Assembly: GCA_024763275.1 (NCBI GenBank)
Contig: JANTFT010000012.1
Location: 1-51,533, forward strand
Source: Anaerolineales bacterium
GTDB taxonomy: Bacteria; Chloroflexota; Anaerolineae; Anaerolineales; UBA11858
Length of the DNA stretch: 51,533 nucleotides
Direction: 5' to 3'
Shown here: piece by piece, positions 17,892-26,150 of the stretch
Layout: the number at the start of each line of letters is the position of its first letter
Numbering within the stretch: the first letter of the stretch is position 1
The notes under the pieces: generated by a model
Database searches by the model: none
The model's input: the letters and a program-made list of their open reading frames with translations, nothing else
Told to the model about the DNA's origin: nothing
Program-made: the position numbers and the translations under genes

Positions 17892-19748
17892 ATGCAGATA
17901 ACCAGAACGGACATTCGCAACGTAGCCATCATCGCCCATGTCGATCATGGGAAAACCACCCTGGTTGACGGCCTCCTGCGCCAGGCAAGTGTTTTCCATG
18001 AAAAGAAGAAAATCAGGGACCGGATAATGGACTCGAACGATTTGGAGCGGGAAAGGGGCATTACCATCCTCTCCAAGAATACGGCCATCGTGATCACTGA
18101 CCCGCAAAGCGGGGAGCGGATAAAAATCAATATTGTTGACACTCCAGGTCACGCTGATTTCGGCGGCGAGGTAGAGCGGGTCCTGAATATGGTTGACGGG
18201 GTACTGCTGCTGGTAGATGCTGCCGAGGGCCCCCGCCCGCAAACACGCTTTGTGCTCCAGAAAGCACTGGAACTAAACCACAAGGTAATCGTGGTCATCA
18301 ACAAAGTGGATCGCAAACTGGCAAATGCATCGCAGGTCCTGAATGATACCTTCGACCTGTTCATAGAACTTGGAGCGAGCGAGGAGCAGGCCAATTTCCC
18401 GGTGGTCTATACTGTCGCTACTCAACACAGGGCAGGTTATTCTCCAGAAGTCGGCCCGGATCTCCAACCGCTTTTTGAAACCATCCTGAACGCTATCCCT
18501 GCTCCAATCGTAGACCTTGATCAGCCGCTGCAAATGCTGGTGACCTCGCTTGAACATGATAATTACCGGGGGTCAACAGCAATCGGGAGAATATCTTCAG
18601 GAGAGGTCGCTGTAGGAGAACAGGTCGTATATCTAACCGCAGATGGAAAAACCATTCCGGGAGAGATCACCTATCTATATGACTACCAGGGATTGGACCG
18701 CAGGGAGATCGAACTGGCCAGGGCCGGCGAGATCGTAGCCATTGCCGGTCTGGAAGGAATAACGATCGGGGATACGATCTGCGATCCCGAAAATCCAGCT
18801 CCCCTCCCCAGAATAAAGGTCGAAGCACCTACAGTTCGCATGTCTTTTGGTGTCAACACTTCCCCATTTTTCGGAAGGGAGGGTGTCTGGAAAACCTCCC
18901 GAAAACTTCGGGAGCGCCTGTTCCGGGAAATCAGAAGCAACCTGGCTTTGAGAGTGGAGGAAACCGAATCCCCGGACACACTGCTGGTATCAGGCAGGGG
19001 AGAGCTGCACCTGGCTATCCTGATAGAGACCATGCGCCGCGAAGGCTACGAATTCCATGTTTCCCGCCCTGAAGTCATCCTGAAAACCTCCCCCACAGGC
19101 CAGATACTGGAGCCTTTCGAGGAAGTCCGGATCGAGATCCTGCCAGAGGACATTGGCGTGGTGATGGAATCGCTCAATAACCGGCAGGGCGCCCTGCAGG
19201 ATATGCGGGAAACAAGCACCGGTACAATATTGCTCACTTTTATGGCTCCCACCAGGGGCATCCTGGGGTTCCGGCACCATTTCCTGACCATGACCCGAGG
19301 AACTGGTGTACTGAACACGTCATTTGCCAATTATGCCCCCCAGGCCGGTTCAGTGGAAGTCCGCTCTCATGGTTCTCTGGTAGCCTGGGAAACGGGCACA
19401 GCAACGACATTTGGCCTGAAAAATGCCGAGAGTCGCGGGATACTCTTTATTGAACCGGGGATGGAAGTCTATTCAGGAATGGTTGTTGGAGAAAATAAAC
19501 GCCCGAACGATATTGAGATCAATGTTTGTAAAACCAAACACCTGACCAACATGCGGAATAATATCCGGGAGATCGATCAGCGCCTGGTTGCCCCCAGAGA
19601 GATGAGCCTGGACCAGTACATCGAGTACCTGGCAGATGATGAGCTTCTGGAAATCACACCCAAAAATCTGCGGATCAGGAAAAGAATCCTGGATCACAAT
19701 ATCAGAAACAGAGAGATCAAACGAGAATCATTAAAGGCCAGCGCATAA
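17892..19748 (+). CDS. typA: Ribosome-associated GTPase TypA/BipA
   Basis: I start it at ATG 17892 (MQITRTDIRNVAIIAHVDHG), the usual TypA beginning; the open frame extends further upstream through a terminator-like hairpin and is not coding there. The 618-residue product has all GTPase boxes: AHVDHGKT (G1), RERGITI (G2), DTPGHADF (G3) and NKVD (G4), then EF-G-like domains and the TypA-specific C-terminal domain near the end. TypA binds the ribosome like EF-G and helps assembly and growth under stress. The intact frame and normal length indicate a functional gene. Confidence 0.95.
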   Translation: MQITRTDIRNVAIIAHVDHGKTTLVDGLLRQASVFHEKKKIRDRIMDSNDLERERGITILSKNTAIVITDPQSGERIKINIVDTPGHADFGGEVERVLNMVDGVLLLVDAAEGPRPQTRFVLQKALELNHKVIVVINKVDRKLANASQVLNDTFDLFIELGASEEQANFPVVYTVATQHRAGYSPEVGPDLQPLFETILNAIPAPIVDLDQPLQMLVTSLEHDNYRGSTAIGRISSGEVAVGEQVVYLTADGKTIPGEITYLYDYQGLDRREIELARAGEIVAIAGLEGITIGDTICDPENPAPLPRIKVEAPTVRMSFGVNTSPFFGREGVWKTSRKLRERLFREIRSNLALRVEETESPDTLLVSGRGELHLAILIETMRREGYEFHVSRPEVILKTSPTGQILEPFEEVRIEILPEDIGVVMESLNNRQGALQDMRETSTGTILLTFMAPTRGILGFRHHFLTMTRGTGVLNTSFANYAPQAGSVEVRSHGSLVAWETGTATTFGLKNAESRGILFIEPGMEVYSGMVVGENKRPNDIEINVCKTKHLTNMRNNIREIDQRLVAPREMSLDQYIEYLADDELLEITPKNLRIRKRILDHNIRNREIKRESLKASA

Positions 19749-19869
19749 AATCTAAGTTTTTTTGTTGGCAGACACCTACACAGTTCCAGACAGTTTTCCC
19801 AAATCGTTTCCCGACCTGCTTTAGCGGCAGACAATTCCTTAATAAATGCCAGCCTTTAAGGTTCCTTCG

Positions 19870-19898
19870 TTGCAGGCGCATGTTCGGCGTGATAGAAT
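19870..19898 (+). promoter_or_regulatory. Promoter of the bifunctional nuclease gene
   Basis: TTGCAG (19870-19875) and TAGAAT (19893-19898) are 17 bases apart, with TG just before the -10 (extended -10). The transcript would begin near 19905, which excludes the in-frame upstream ATG at 19846 as the start. Confidence 0.65.
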
Positions 19899-19938
19899 AC
19901 CAAGACAGCGGGTTTTTTTGTTTAAGGGAAAACCAGTT

Positions 19939-20484
19939 ATGTCTAACATGATCGAAGTTGTGATAGATAGCATCCGGGTCAGCTTGATGTCCCAGCAGAG
20001 AGTTGTCATTCTACGGGAATTGAATTCGGAGCGCTACCTGCCCATTATGGTGGGTATTTACGAGGCAGAGCATCTTACCCTGGCCCTGCAGCAGGTTGAG
20101 GTTTCCCGCCCACTCACCTACGATCTGTTTGTCAACATCCTCGACATCCTAAACGCTGAAATAACCCATGTTGAGGTGGTTTCCCTTAACGACGAGACCT
20201 ATTTTGGCAATATCGCCATCAACATCAACGGCACCACCCACAACATAGACTCCCGGCCGTCGGATGCCATGAACCTGGCTATCCGTGTGGGCGTACCCAT
20301 CTTTGTAGCCGAAGAAGTTCTGAACGAAGCCGGACTAATTCCGGAAGCAGACCTGTCGGAATCGGTCCCGGAAGAAGAAGTGGACAGCGAACGGCTCTCG
20401 GTATTTGAAAATTATCTGGACCAGATTGTCCCGGAACCCCCCGGAGAAGATGAGGAAGAAGAGGACGACGAGGATCAATCCTAA
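19939..20484 (+). CDS. Bifunctional nuclease-family (DUF151) protein
   Basis: The start is ATG 19939 (MSNMIEVVID), 9 bases after AAGGGA and downstream of the promoter. The 181-residue protein has the DUF151 pattern: VVILRELNSERYLPIMVGIYEAE at the front and NIDSRPSDAMNLAIRVGVPIFVAEEV in the second half. Members have been reported as DNase/RNase enzymes in plants and bacteria, and many are annotated only by that resemblance. The tail is a long acidic stretch (residues about 165-181, mainly Glu/Asp), which is not part of the family core. Confidence 0.88.
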   Translation: MSNMIEVVIDSIRVSLMSQQRVVILRELNSERYLPIMVGIYEAEHLTLALQQVEVSRPLTYDLFVNILDILNAEITHVEVVSLNDETYFGNIAININGTTHNIDSRPSDAMNLAIRVGVPIFVAEEVLNEAGLIPEADLSESVPEEEVDSERLSVFENYLDQIVPEPPGEDEEEEDDEDQS

Positions 20485-20555
20485 AACTCCTCCTGAAGCA
20501 GCAGGGAAAACCAACCAGACGGCTGGCATATTATAGACCACCAATTGACCCGACC

Positions 20556-21938
20556 ATGACCGAAGCCATTGAATTTCAAACCGCTCCTGAAACATCCGGA
20601 CCCCAGATGGTCCCGCACAGCCGGGAAGCGGAGGAGGCTGTCATCGGGGCAGTGCTGATCAACCCCGAAGCCTACTATGACGTCGCCCAGTTCCTGCAGC
20701 CAGAGGACTTTTACATCCACCGCAATCGCTGGATCTGGGAAACATTTATGGCCCTGCATGACCGCAATGAGGCCATCGACATCGTTACCATCACGGAAGA
20801 GCTCGACCAGAAAGGCCACTTGGCGGACATCGGCGGGGCAGCCTATATCACCAAACTGCTCAACAATGTGCCTTCCTCGCTGCATGCTGAGGCTTACGGC
20901 CACCGGGTGGAGGAAACCGCTATCCGCCGGCGCATGCTGGATGCCGCCAACCAGATCGCCAAGCTGGCCTATGAGGAGAATCTGAGCCTCGAGACGGTGA
21001 TGGACAGCTCCGAAAAGGCTGTCTTCAACGTCAGTGAACGCCGGCTGACGCGCGAGCTGATGCCCATCCGCTCGGTGTTGAGTGAATATTTCGACCGCAT
21101 TGAAGAGCTCTCCCAGCGGGATGACGCCCTGGTGGGTGTGCCGACCGGGTTCTTTGACATTGACAAAATGCTGGGCGGCCTGCAGCCCTCGGACCTGCTG
21201 ATCATCGCCGGCCGGCCGGGTATGGGAAAGACCGGATTTCTGCTTTCCGCTGTGAAAAACGCGGCCCTGATCCATAAAAAACATGTGGCTGTCTTTTCCC
21301 TGGAAATGTCCAACGAGCAGCTGGTCCAACGGCTGATCGCCCAGGAAACCGGCATCAATTCCACCCGCCTGCGTTCCGGAAAACTGGCCGCCGATGAATG
21401 GCTGCTTTTTACACAGGCAATCGAGGTGTTAACGGACACCCACATATTCCTGGATGACACTCCGGCGCTCACCCCGCTCCAGCTGCGGACCAAATGCCGC
21501 CGCCTGCACCTGGAATATAAGCTGGATCTGATCGTGGTCGACTACCTGCAGCTGATGACCGGGGATCTGCGCTCCAACAACCGCGTCCAGGAAGTCTCTG
21601 ATATATCCCGCAACCTGAAGATCCTGGCCCGGGAGCTGAACGTCCCGGTGCTGGCCGCTGCCCAGCTGTCCCGGGCAGTAGAGCAGCGTTCGGATAAAAG
21701 GCCGGTGCTGTCCGACCTGCGGGAATCCGGCAGCCTGGAGCAGGACGCTGATATCGTGATGTTCATCTACCGGCCGGAAGTCTATGAGGAAGACACAGCT
21801 TTCCAGAACCTGGCAGAAATAATCGTCGCCAAACACCGCAACGGGCCGACCGGTGATGTACAGCTGGTGTTCCGCAAGAATCTGGCTAAATTTGAAAACG
21901 CGGCGACCCGCAACATTGACCTTTCCCAGATAAGCTGA
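20556..21938 (+). CDS. dnaB: Replicative DNA helicase DnaB
   Basis: The 460-residue product is a complete DnaB-type helicase, the hexameric enzyme that unwinds DNA ahead of the fork. The N-terminal primase-interacting domain opens with VPHSREAEEAVIGAVLINPEA; a linker follows, then the RecA-like motor with Walker A GRPGMGKT, AVFSLEMS and the Walker B/H2 region LIVVDYLQLM. The arginine finger and H4 region SDLRESGSLEQDADIVMFI are present. It has no clear ribosome binding site. Its stop codon overlaps the start of the DnaD-like gene (TGATG), and a helicase-loader gene follows. Confidence 0.96.
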   Translation: MTEAIEFQTAPETSGPQMVPHSREAEEAVIGAVLINPEAYYDVAQFLQPEDFYIHRNRWIWETFMALHDRNEAIDIVTITEELDQKGHLADIGGAAYITKLLNNVPSSLHAEAYGHRVEETAIRRRMLDAANQIAKLAYEENLSLETVMDSSEKAVFNVSERRLTRELMPIRSVLSEYFDRIEELSQRDDALVGVPTGFFDIDKMLGGLQPSDLLIIAGRPGMGKTGFLLSAVKNAALIHKKHVAVFSLEMSNEQLVQRLIAQETGINSTRLRSGKLAADEWLLFTQAIEVLTDTHIFLDDTPALTPLQLRTKCRRLHLEYKLDLIVVDYLQLMTGDLRSNNRVQEVSDISRNLKILARELNVPVLAAAQLSRAVEQRSDKRPVLSDLRESGSLEQDADIVMFIYRPEVYEEDTAFQNLAEIIVAKHRNGPTGDVQLVFRKNLAKFENAATRNIDLSQIS

Positions 21939-22642
21939 TGACATTCTCAGGTTTTCCTCCCGGAAAAATCTCCACCACGCGCATACCCTCGCTGTTCTTC
22001 AAGGAACTGCTGCCGCAGATAGATGACCTGGCGGAATTAAAGGTCACCCTGTATGCTTTATGGCAGATCACCCGCCTGGAAGGCGAGGTCCGCTACCTGA
22101 CTGAGGAGAACTTCAGCGGGGACCCTGAGTTCATGGCGGGGCTGGGCGCCACGACCGCCGCCCAGCTGGCCGCGGTCCGCGGCGGGCTGGAGCGGGCGGT
22201 GAACCGCGGCACCCTGTTAAGGACAACCCTCCCGGAGGGAGAAGGGGAGCTGGCCCTGTATTTCTTCAACTCCCCACGCGGGCAGGCCGCGGTTCGATCC
22301 GTCGAGGACGGATCGTGGCGCCCCTCAGACGGAGACCTACCCACCCCAACCCTGAGCCTGGAGCAGCCAAACATCTTCCAGCTTTATGAGGAGAACATCG
22401 GCCCCCTTACCCCTCTGATCGCCGATACCCTCCGCCAGGCAGAAAAAGAATACCCCGAAGATTGGATCCGTCAGGCAGTGGGTATAGCGGTTCAGAACAA
22501 TGTCAGGAAATGGAAATATATCGAAGCCATCTTACGCAGCTGGCAGGACGGTGGAAGAGATGAAAGACAGGATAGAGGATTTACTAAAAAAGACCGCCGG
22601 GGATATCTCGAAGACGAATTCGCCGAATTCATCGAAGATTGA
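21938..22642 (+). CDS. DnaD-domain replication/primosome protein
   Basis: The gene begins at ATG 21938, overlapping the dnaB stop, so translation is probably coupled. The 234-residue product opens with a winged-helix-like part (IPSLFFKELLPQIDDLAELKV) and carries a DnaD-type C-terminal domain: IFQLYEENIGPLTPLIADTL, then WIRQAVGIAVQNNVRKWKYIEAILRSW with the YxxxIxxxW motif typical of DnaD/DnaB_2 proteins. In Firmicutes, DnaD acts with DnaB and DnaI in initiation and restart. The position between dnaB helicase and a tandem AAA+ loader supports the same job here. Confidence 0.85.
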   Translation: MTFSGFPPGKISTTRIPSLFFKELLPQIDDLAELKVTLYALWQITRLEGEVRYLTEENFSGDPEFMAGLGATTAAQLAAVRGGLERAVNRGTLLRTTLPEGEGELALYFFNSPRGQAAVRSVEDGSWRPSDGDLPTPTLSLEQPNIFQLYEENIGPLTPLIADTLRQAEKEYPEDWIRQAVGIAVQNNVRKWKYIEAILRSWQDGGRDERQDRGFTKKDRRGYLEDEFAEFIED

Positions 22643-23933
22643 TGAGCGCTCCTACCCGGGAGATCCCAATTGCGAGATCTGTGGGGGTGTCGGCTACCTC
22701 AGGCAGGACCTGCCGGTAGGCCACCCGGATTTCGGTAAGCTGCAGATCTGCGTTTGCCGGGAGAGCCAGCTTAAAAAGCAGGCCCGCGATGGGCTCTACA
22801 AAATGAGCAGCCTGGAGGAGCTGGCTCATCTGACCTTCGACAACTTCGAACCTCGGGGGCAGATCGGCCTTGGCCCGGCCCAGGCCAGCTCGCTGGAACG
22901 AGCGTTCAACCATGCCCAGCAGTTTGCCAGGAGCCTGCAGGGCTGGCTGCTGCTGCAGGGTCCTTACGGCTGCGGTAAAACCCACCTCGCAGCCGCAGTA
23001 GCCAACTTTGTGGTGGAAATCGGGGTCCCCACCCTGTTTCTGACCGTCCCGGACCTGCTCGACAATCTGCGCTTTGCCTACAGCAACCCGGATTCCACCT
23101 TCGAGGAGCGCTTTGAAAGCATCCGCCGCTCCCAGCTGCTGATCATGGATGATTTCGGGACCGAGAACGCCACTCCCTGGGCCCAGGAAAAGCTTTTCCA
23201 GATCCTCAATTACCGCTATGTCAACAACCTGCCGCTGCTGATCACCACCAACCTTTCCCTGAACCAGCTGGAAGGGCGCATCCGCTCCCGGCTGCAGGAT
23301 CCTGAGCTGGTGACCAGTGTGAAGATCCTCGCTCCGGATTACCGGAGGCCGATGGATGACACCGGGCACAGCGAACTTTCCTCGTTGAACCTGCTGGGAG
23401 ATCACACCTTTGGCAATTTTTCCCTCAGGGAAGATGAAAACCTGGAGCGGGAAGAGCGCCAGAAGCTGGAAAGCGCCTTTAAAGCGGCCCAGAAATACGC
23501 TGAAAAACCCCAGGGCTGGCTGGTATTACAGGGTGGTTATGCCTGCGGCAAGACCCATCTGGCCGCCGCCATCGCCAACTACCGCTCCGCGGAAGGCATC
23601 CCGCCCCTCTTTATCATGGTGCCTGACCTGATGGACCACCTGCGGGCAACCTTCAGCCCGGACAGCACCGTCAGCTATGATAGGCGCTTTGATGAGATCA
23701 AGACTACCCCGCTGCTGGTGCTCGATGACCTGGGCACAGAATCCATGACCCCCTGGGTAAAGGAAAAGCTCTACCAGCTCTTTAACTACCGCTACAACGC
23801 CGGACTTCCCACCGTGATCACCACCACAGATAAACTCAGTGAGGTCGACCCCCGCATTCGCAGTCGCATGCTGGACCGCCGCATGTGCCGCATCCACGCC
23901 ATCACCGCTCCGCCCTACCACGGAGGCCGCTGA
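22560..23933 (+). CDS. Tandem-AAA+ DnaC/DnaI-like helicase loader
   Basis: I choose ATG 22560 (MKDRIEDLLKKT); the frame opens at 22500 but lacks a better site. The start overlaps the DnaD-like gene by 83 bases. The 457-residue protein has an N-terminal zinc motif (C38, C41, C64, C66) as in DnaC-like loaders, then two complete DnaC/IstB-type AAA+ modules. The first has Walker A GPYGCGKT (about 134-141) and Walker B LLIMDDFG; the second has GGYACGKT (about 324-331) and LLVLDDLG. Both end in an RIRSR arginine-finger box. Each module also repeats an 'F.NF' lead-in, so the core was duplicated. Confidence 0.82.
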   Translation: MKDRIEDLLKKTAGDISKTNSPNSSKIDERSYPGDPNCEICGGVGYLRQDLPVGHPDFGKLQICVCRESQLKKQARDGLYKMSSLEELAHLTFDNFEPRGQIGLGPAQASSLERAFNHAQQFARSLQGWLLLQGPYGCGKTHLAAAVANFVVEIGVPTLFLTVPDLLDNLRFAYSNPDSTFEERFESIRRSQLLIMDDFGTENATPWAQEKLFQILNYRYVNNLPLLITTNLSLNQLEGRIRSRLQDPELVTSVKILAPDYRRPMDDTGHSELSSLNLLGDHTFGNFSLREDENLEREERQKLESAFKAAQKYAEKPQGWLVLQGGYACGKTHLAAAIANYRSAEGIPPLFIMVPDLMDHLRATFSPDSTVSYDRRFDEIKTTPLLVLDDLGTESMTPWVKEKLYQLFNYRYNAGLPTVITTTDKLSEVDPRIRSRMLDRRMCRIHAITAPPYHGGR

Positions 23934-24069
23934 TTTCCAAGCACTAGGGATTGCCAGGGACCACTGCCCAACTGCTGGACTTCAAAAAGCCGGGCGAGAC
24001 CCTGGGAACCATTGCTCCAAATTCCCCGCCTGATATTAACACTCTTCTTATTCCCAGCTCCCCGCTTTT

Positions 24070-24078
24070 TGTTAGAAT
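24070..24078 (+). promoter_or_regulatory. Extended -10 promoter of the amphi-Trp gene
   Basis: TGTTAGAAT (TGn + TAGAAT) lies 36 bases before the ATG at 24115. The -35 is poor, as at the other extended -10 sites in this window. Confidence 0.5.
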
Positions 24079-24114
24079 GATATCAGACCTAAAATTTGAC
24101 CAGGAGTTGACCAA

Positions 24115-24387
24115 ATGGCCAAGAAAAATGTGCTTGTTAAAAGTGATCTCCGGAAAAACCGCCGTGATGCGGCCGCTTTTTTGCGCGATCTGGCAGATAA
24201 GATCGAATCCGGCCAGGTAACCCTGCTGCAGGGCGACCAGGACGTTGTCGTCGATCTTCCAGAAACGTTCGGATTCGAAGTGGAATATTACGAACAGCCC
24301 AAAAAACGCGGCCTCAAGAAACAGCTGGAAATAGAGCTGAAGTGGACCGAGGGCGGCAGGAAGCGCCAGGGCGTAACTCTCGGCTAG
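24115..24387 (+). CDS. Amphi-Trp domain protein
   Basis: ATG 24115 follows CAGGAG. The 90-residue product matches the amphi-Trp domain: an N-terminal region with AAAFLRDLADKIESGQVTLL, a short 'V.V.LP' strand (VVVDLPETF), then a beta strand VEYYEQPK and a Trp-containing end (ELKWTEG). The function of this small domain is not known. The basic residues near both ends could suit nucleic-acid binding, but nothing in the sequence proves it. It is a stand-alone unit with its own promoter and terminator. Confidence 0.72.
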   Translation: MAKKNVLVKSDLRKNRRDAAAFLRDLADKIESGQVTLLQGDQDVVVDLPETFGFEVEYYEQPKKRGLKKQLEIELKWTEGGRKRQGVTLG

Positions 24388-24410
24388 AATTGAGGGAGAG
24401 CCAGCCTTTC

Positions 24411-24441
24411 AGCGCCGTCCAGGAGACGGCGCTTTTCTTTT
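24411..24441 (+). terminator. Intrinsic terminator of the amphi-Trp gene
   Basis: AGCGCCGTC and GACGGCGCT pair perfectly (9 bp) around loop CAGGA, followed by TTTCTTTT. Confidence 0.88.
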
Positions 24442-24467
24442 CCAGGGATAATCCCCTGCGGTATACT
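24439..24467 (+). promoter_or_regulatory. Candidate promoter of the pyrophosphatase gene
   Basis: TTTCCA (24439-24444) and TATACT (24462-24467) are 17 bases apart. The -35 overlaps the T-tract of the upstream terminator. The ATG at 24494 is 26 bases downstream. Confidence 0.5.
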
Positions 24468-24493
24468 GTATATAAGCGCCTGAGGAAGAATCC

Positions 24494-25102
24494 ATGAAAA
24501 ACTCAAAAAACTACCCCCAATCCAAACCTCATCCCTGGCACGGCTTGAGTGTGGGCCCAAACCCGCCCACAACCGTCTATGCCTTTGTGGAAATCACCCC
24601 CTTTGACCTGGTCAAATACGAACTGGACAAGGATACCGGATATATGATCGTCGATCGCCCCCAGGACACGTCCTCGCTACCCCCCGCTCTCTATGGATTC
24701 ATCCCCCAGACCTACTGCGACGGAGGGGTGGCTGCCCTGATGCAGGGTGCGGATCGGGGCGACCGGGACCCTCTGGACATTATCGTGCTCAGCGAGCGGT
24801 CCATCTCCCGCGGGGATGTGCTGCTGCGGGCCAATGTAGTGGGAGGCATTCCCACCCTCGACCACGGCCATGCTGACGATAAGATCATCGCTGTGCTGCA
24901 GGATGACGCTTTGTGGGGAAACCTGACCGATATATCAGAACTCCCGCAAGGTTTGATCACCCGCCTGCAGCATTATTTTGCCACTTATAAGACCCAGCCG
25001 AACGATCTCTCTGAGGTGGTGGTGGGCAACCCTTACAATGCCGCCCATGCCAAGAAGGTCATCACCACTGCCATGGAAGACTATCGGAAAGCTTTTTCCT
25101 GA
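24494..25102 (+). CDS. ppa: Inorganic pyrophosphatase, family I
   Basis: ATG 24494 follows GAGGAAG. The 202-residue product is a soluble family-I pyrophosphatase, splitting PPi to two phosphates with Mg. The catalytic metal motif is [10 protein letters not shown] (D-x-D-P-x-D). Also visible are YGFIPQTYC near residue 72 and [12 protein letters not shown]. It is slightly longer than E. coli Ppa, with an N-terminal tail before [13 protein letters not shown] bidirectional terminator follows. Confidence 0.9.
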   Translation: MKNSKNYPQSKPHPWHGLSVGPNPPTTVYAFVEITPFDLVKYELDKDTGYMIVDRPQDTSSLPPALYGFIPQTYCDGGVAALMQGADRGDRDPLDIIVLSERSISRGDVLLRANVVGGIPTLDHGHADDKIIAVLQDDALWGNLTDISELPQGLITRLQHYFATYKTQPNDLSEVVVGNPYNAAHAKKVITTAMEDYRKAFS

Positions 25103-25235
25103 CACGCTGGCTGCTGGAAGAGCAGAAGTTTGAGATCGGCTGCTAGCATGTGAAACCTGCTGCTAATCATCCAGAAATCCTACTGAGGTCTTTGAAGCTC
25201 AATGACCCGGGAGACTCCTCCTTTTCCCTTAAAAC

Positions 25236-25261
25236 AAAAATCCGCCATCTGGCGGATTTTT
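25236..25261. terminator. Bidirectional intrinsic terminator
   Basis: AAAAATCCGCC pairs with GGCGGATTTTT around ATCT, 11 bp. T-runs occur at the 3' side on both strands, so it can end both ppa (+) and tRNA-Glu (-). Confidence 0.85.
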
Positions 25262-25264
25262 CAG

Positions 25265-25337
25265 TGCCCCCACGGAGATTCGAACTCCGGTCTTGACCTT
25301 GAAAGGGTCATGTCCTGGTCCCCTAGACGATGGGGGC
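25265..25337 (-). tRNA. tRNA-Glu (anticodon TTC)
   Basis: On the minus strand the acceptor GCCCCCA pairs with TGGGGGC, with discriminator A. The anticodon stem TGACC/GGTCA encloses loop CTTTCAA, giving anticodon TTC. The T-arm is CGGAG-TTCGAAC-TCCG. CCA is not encoded. Length is 73 bases. Confidence 0.95.
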
Positions 25338-25387
25338 GCTTTTTGTACTGTTAAGACAGCGGGGAGAATTTTACCATCAGCGTAAAA

Positions 25388-25960
25388 TCAGGTCAAGCCA
25401 AGCGGAACTCCCGGGAGGGAGGAATCCTCGTCATCTCTTCGCAGACTGTGAGTGAAAGTGGCGATATGTCTGCGGTTTATCAGCATGGCTTCGCACTTGA
25501 CAACCAGATCAGGATAAAAGATAGAACGCACCGTGGCTTCAAAGATGGGCAGATATTCCCAGGTCCCGCCAGACATCAGGGCAGTGAAATCAAATCTGCC
25601 CGGCCACTCCAGGATGCCCTCATACTCATAGGTCGAATCGGTGATGGCGATATTGAAGAAATTGTAATGCTCGTAGCCAGCCCGGACGATGCCCTTGGGC
25701 CCGATATCCTGGCGGCGCTTGACGCTGGCACTGTGAACCTGGTCCTTGACCAGCCGGATGTCGCTTAAGCGCTGGACCAGGAAGTCCGGATCATGAATGC
25801 GCCCCAGGCTGGCGTCCATAATGGTCATGAACTGGCTGGTCGGGTCAGACAGCAACCCGTTCAATCCGGTATTGCTTACCTTGGCCGTCCCGGCAATCCG
25901 GTAGCTGGCGGTCAACACGTGAACTGGAATGATACGCTTGGTGAGGGCTCCCTGAGCCAT
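25388..25960 (-). CDS. Conserved hypothetical protein
   Basis: I start it at ATG 25960 (MAQGALTKRIIPVHVL), with AGGAAG about 6 bases upstream; the frame is open from ATG 26011, which has a weaker site. The 190-residue product is soluble and beta-rich, without signal or membrane helix. Central phrases such as ASYRIAGTAKVSNTG, LSDIRLVKDQVHSASV and KGIVRAGYEHYNF look conserved, but I do not recognise the family. It lies downstream of lepB on the same strand. No function is proposed. Confidence 0.65.
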   Translation of the reverse strand: MAQGALTKRIIPVHVLTASYRIAGTAKVSNTGLNGLLSDPTSQFMTIMDASLGRIHDPDFLVQRLSDIRLVKDQVHSASVKRRQDIGPKGIVRAGYEHYNFFNIAITDSTYEYEGILEWPGRFDFTALMSGGTWEYLPIFEATVRSIFYPDLVVKCEAMLINRRHIATFTHSLRRDDEDSSLPGVPLGLT

Positions 25961-26053
25961 AGCTGACTTCCTGGTGCTCTTCTCTTCCTTTGAAGCCTCA
26001 GGCACCACCATTCCCCGGGGGTGGTGTTGTGCTGATGCTCTTTCCTAATTCAT

Positions 26054-26107
26054 TATGATAACAGAATCTCCCTTAACAGGGAGGATTTACTCCCAACAAT
26101 TATCATA
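26054..26107. repeat. Nested inverted repeats between lepB and the unknown gene
   Basis: TATGATAA (26054-26061) and TTATCATA (26100-26107) are exact inverse copies. Inside them CTCCCT (26068-26073) pairs with AGGGAG (26078-26083). This could end the lepB transcript or be a protein-binding site. Confidence 0.45.
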
Positions 26108-26150
26108 CCGGTAATTCCCGGAACCCCGATGGATTCTGGTCTCCCTGCGG

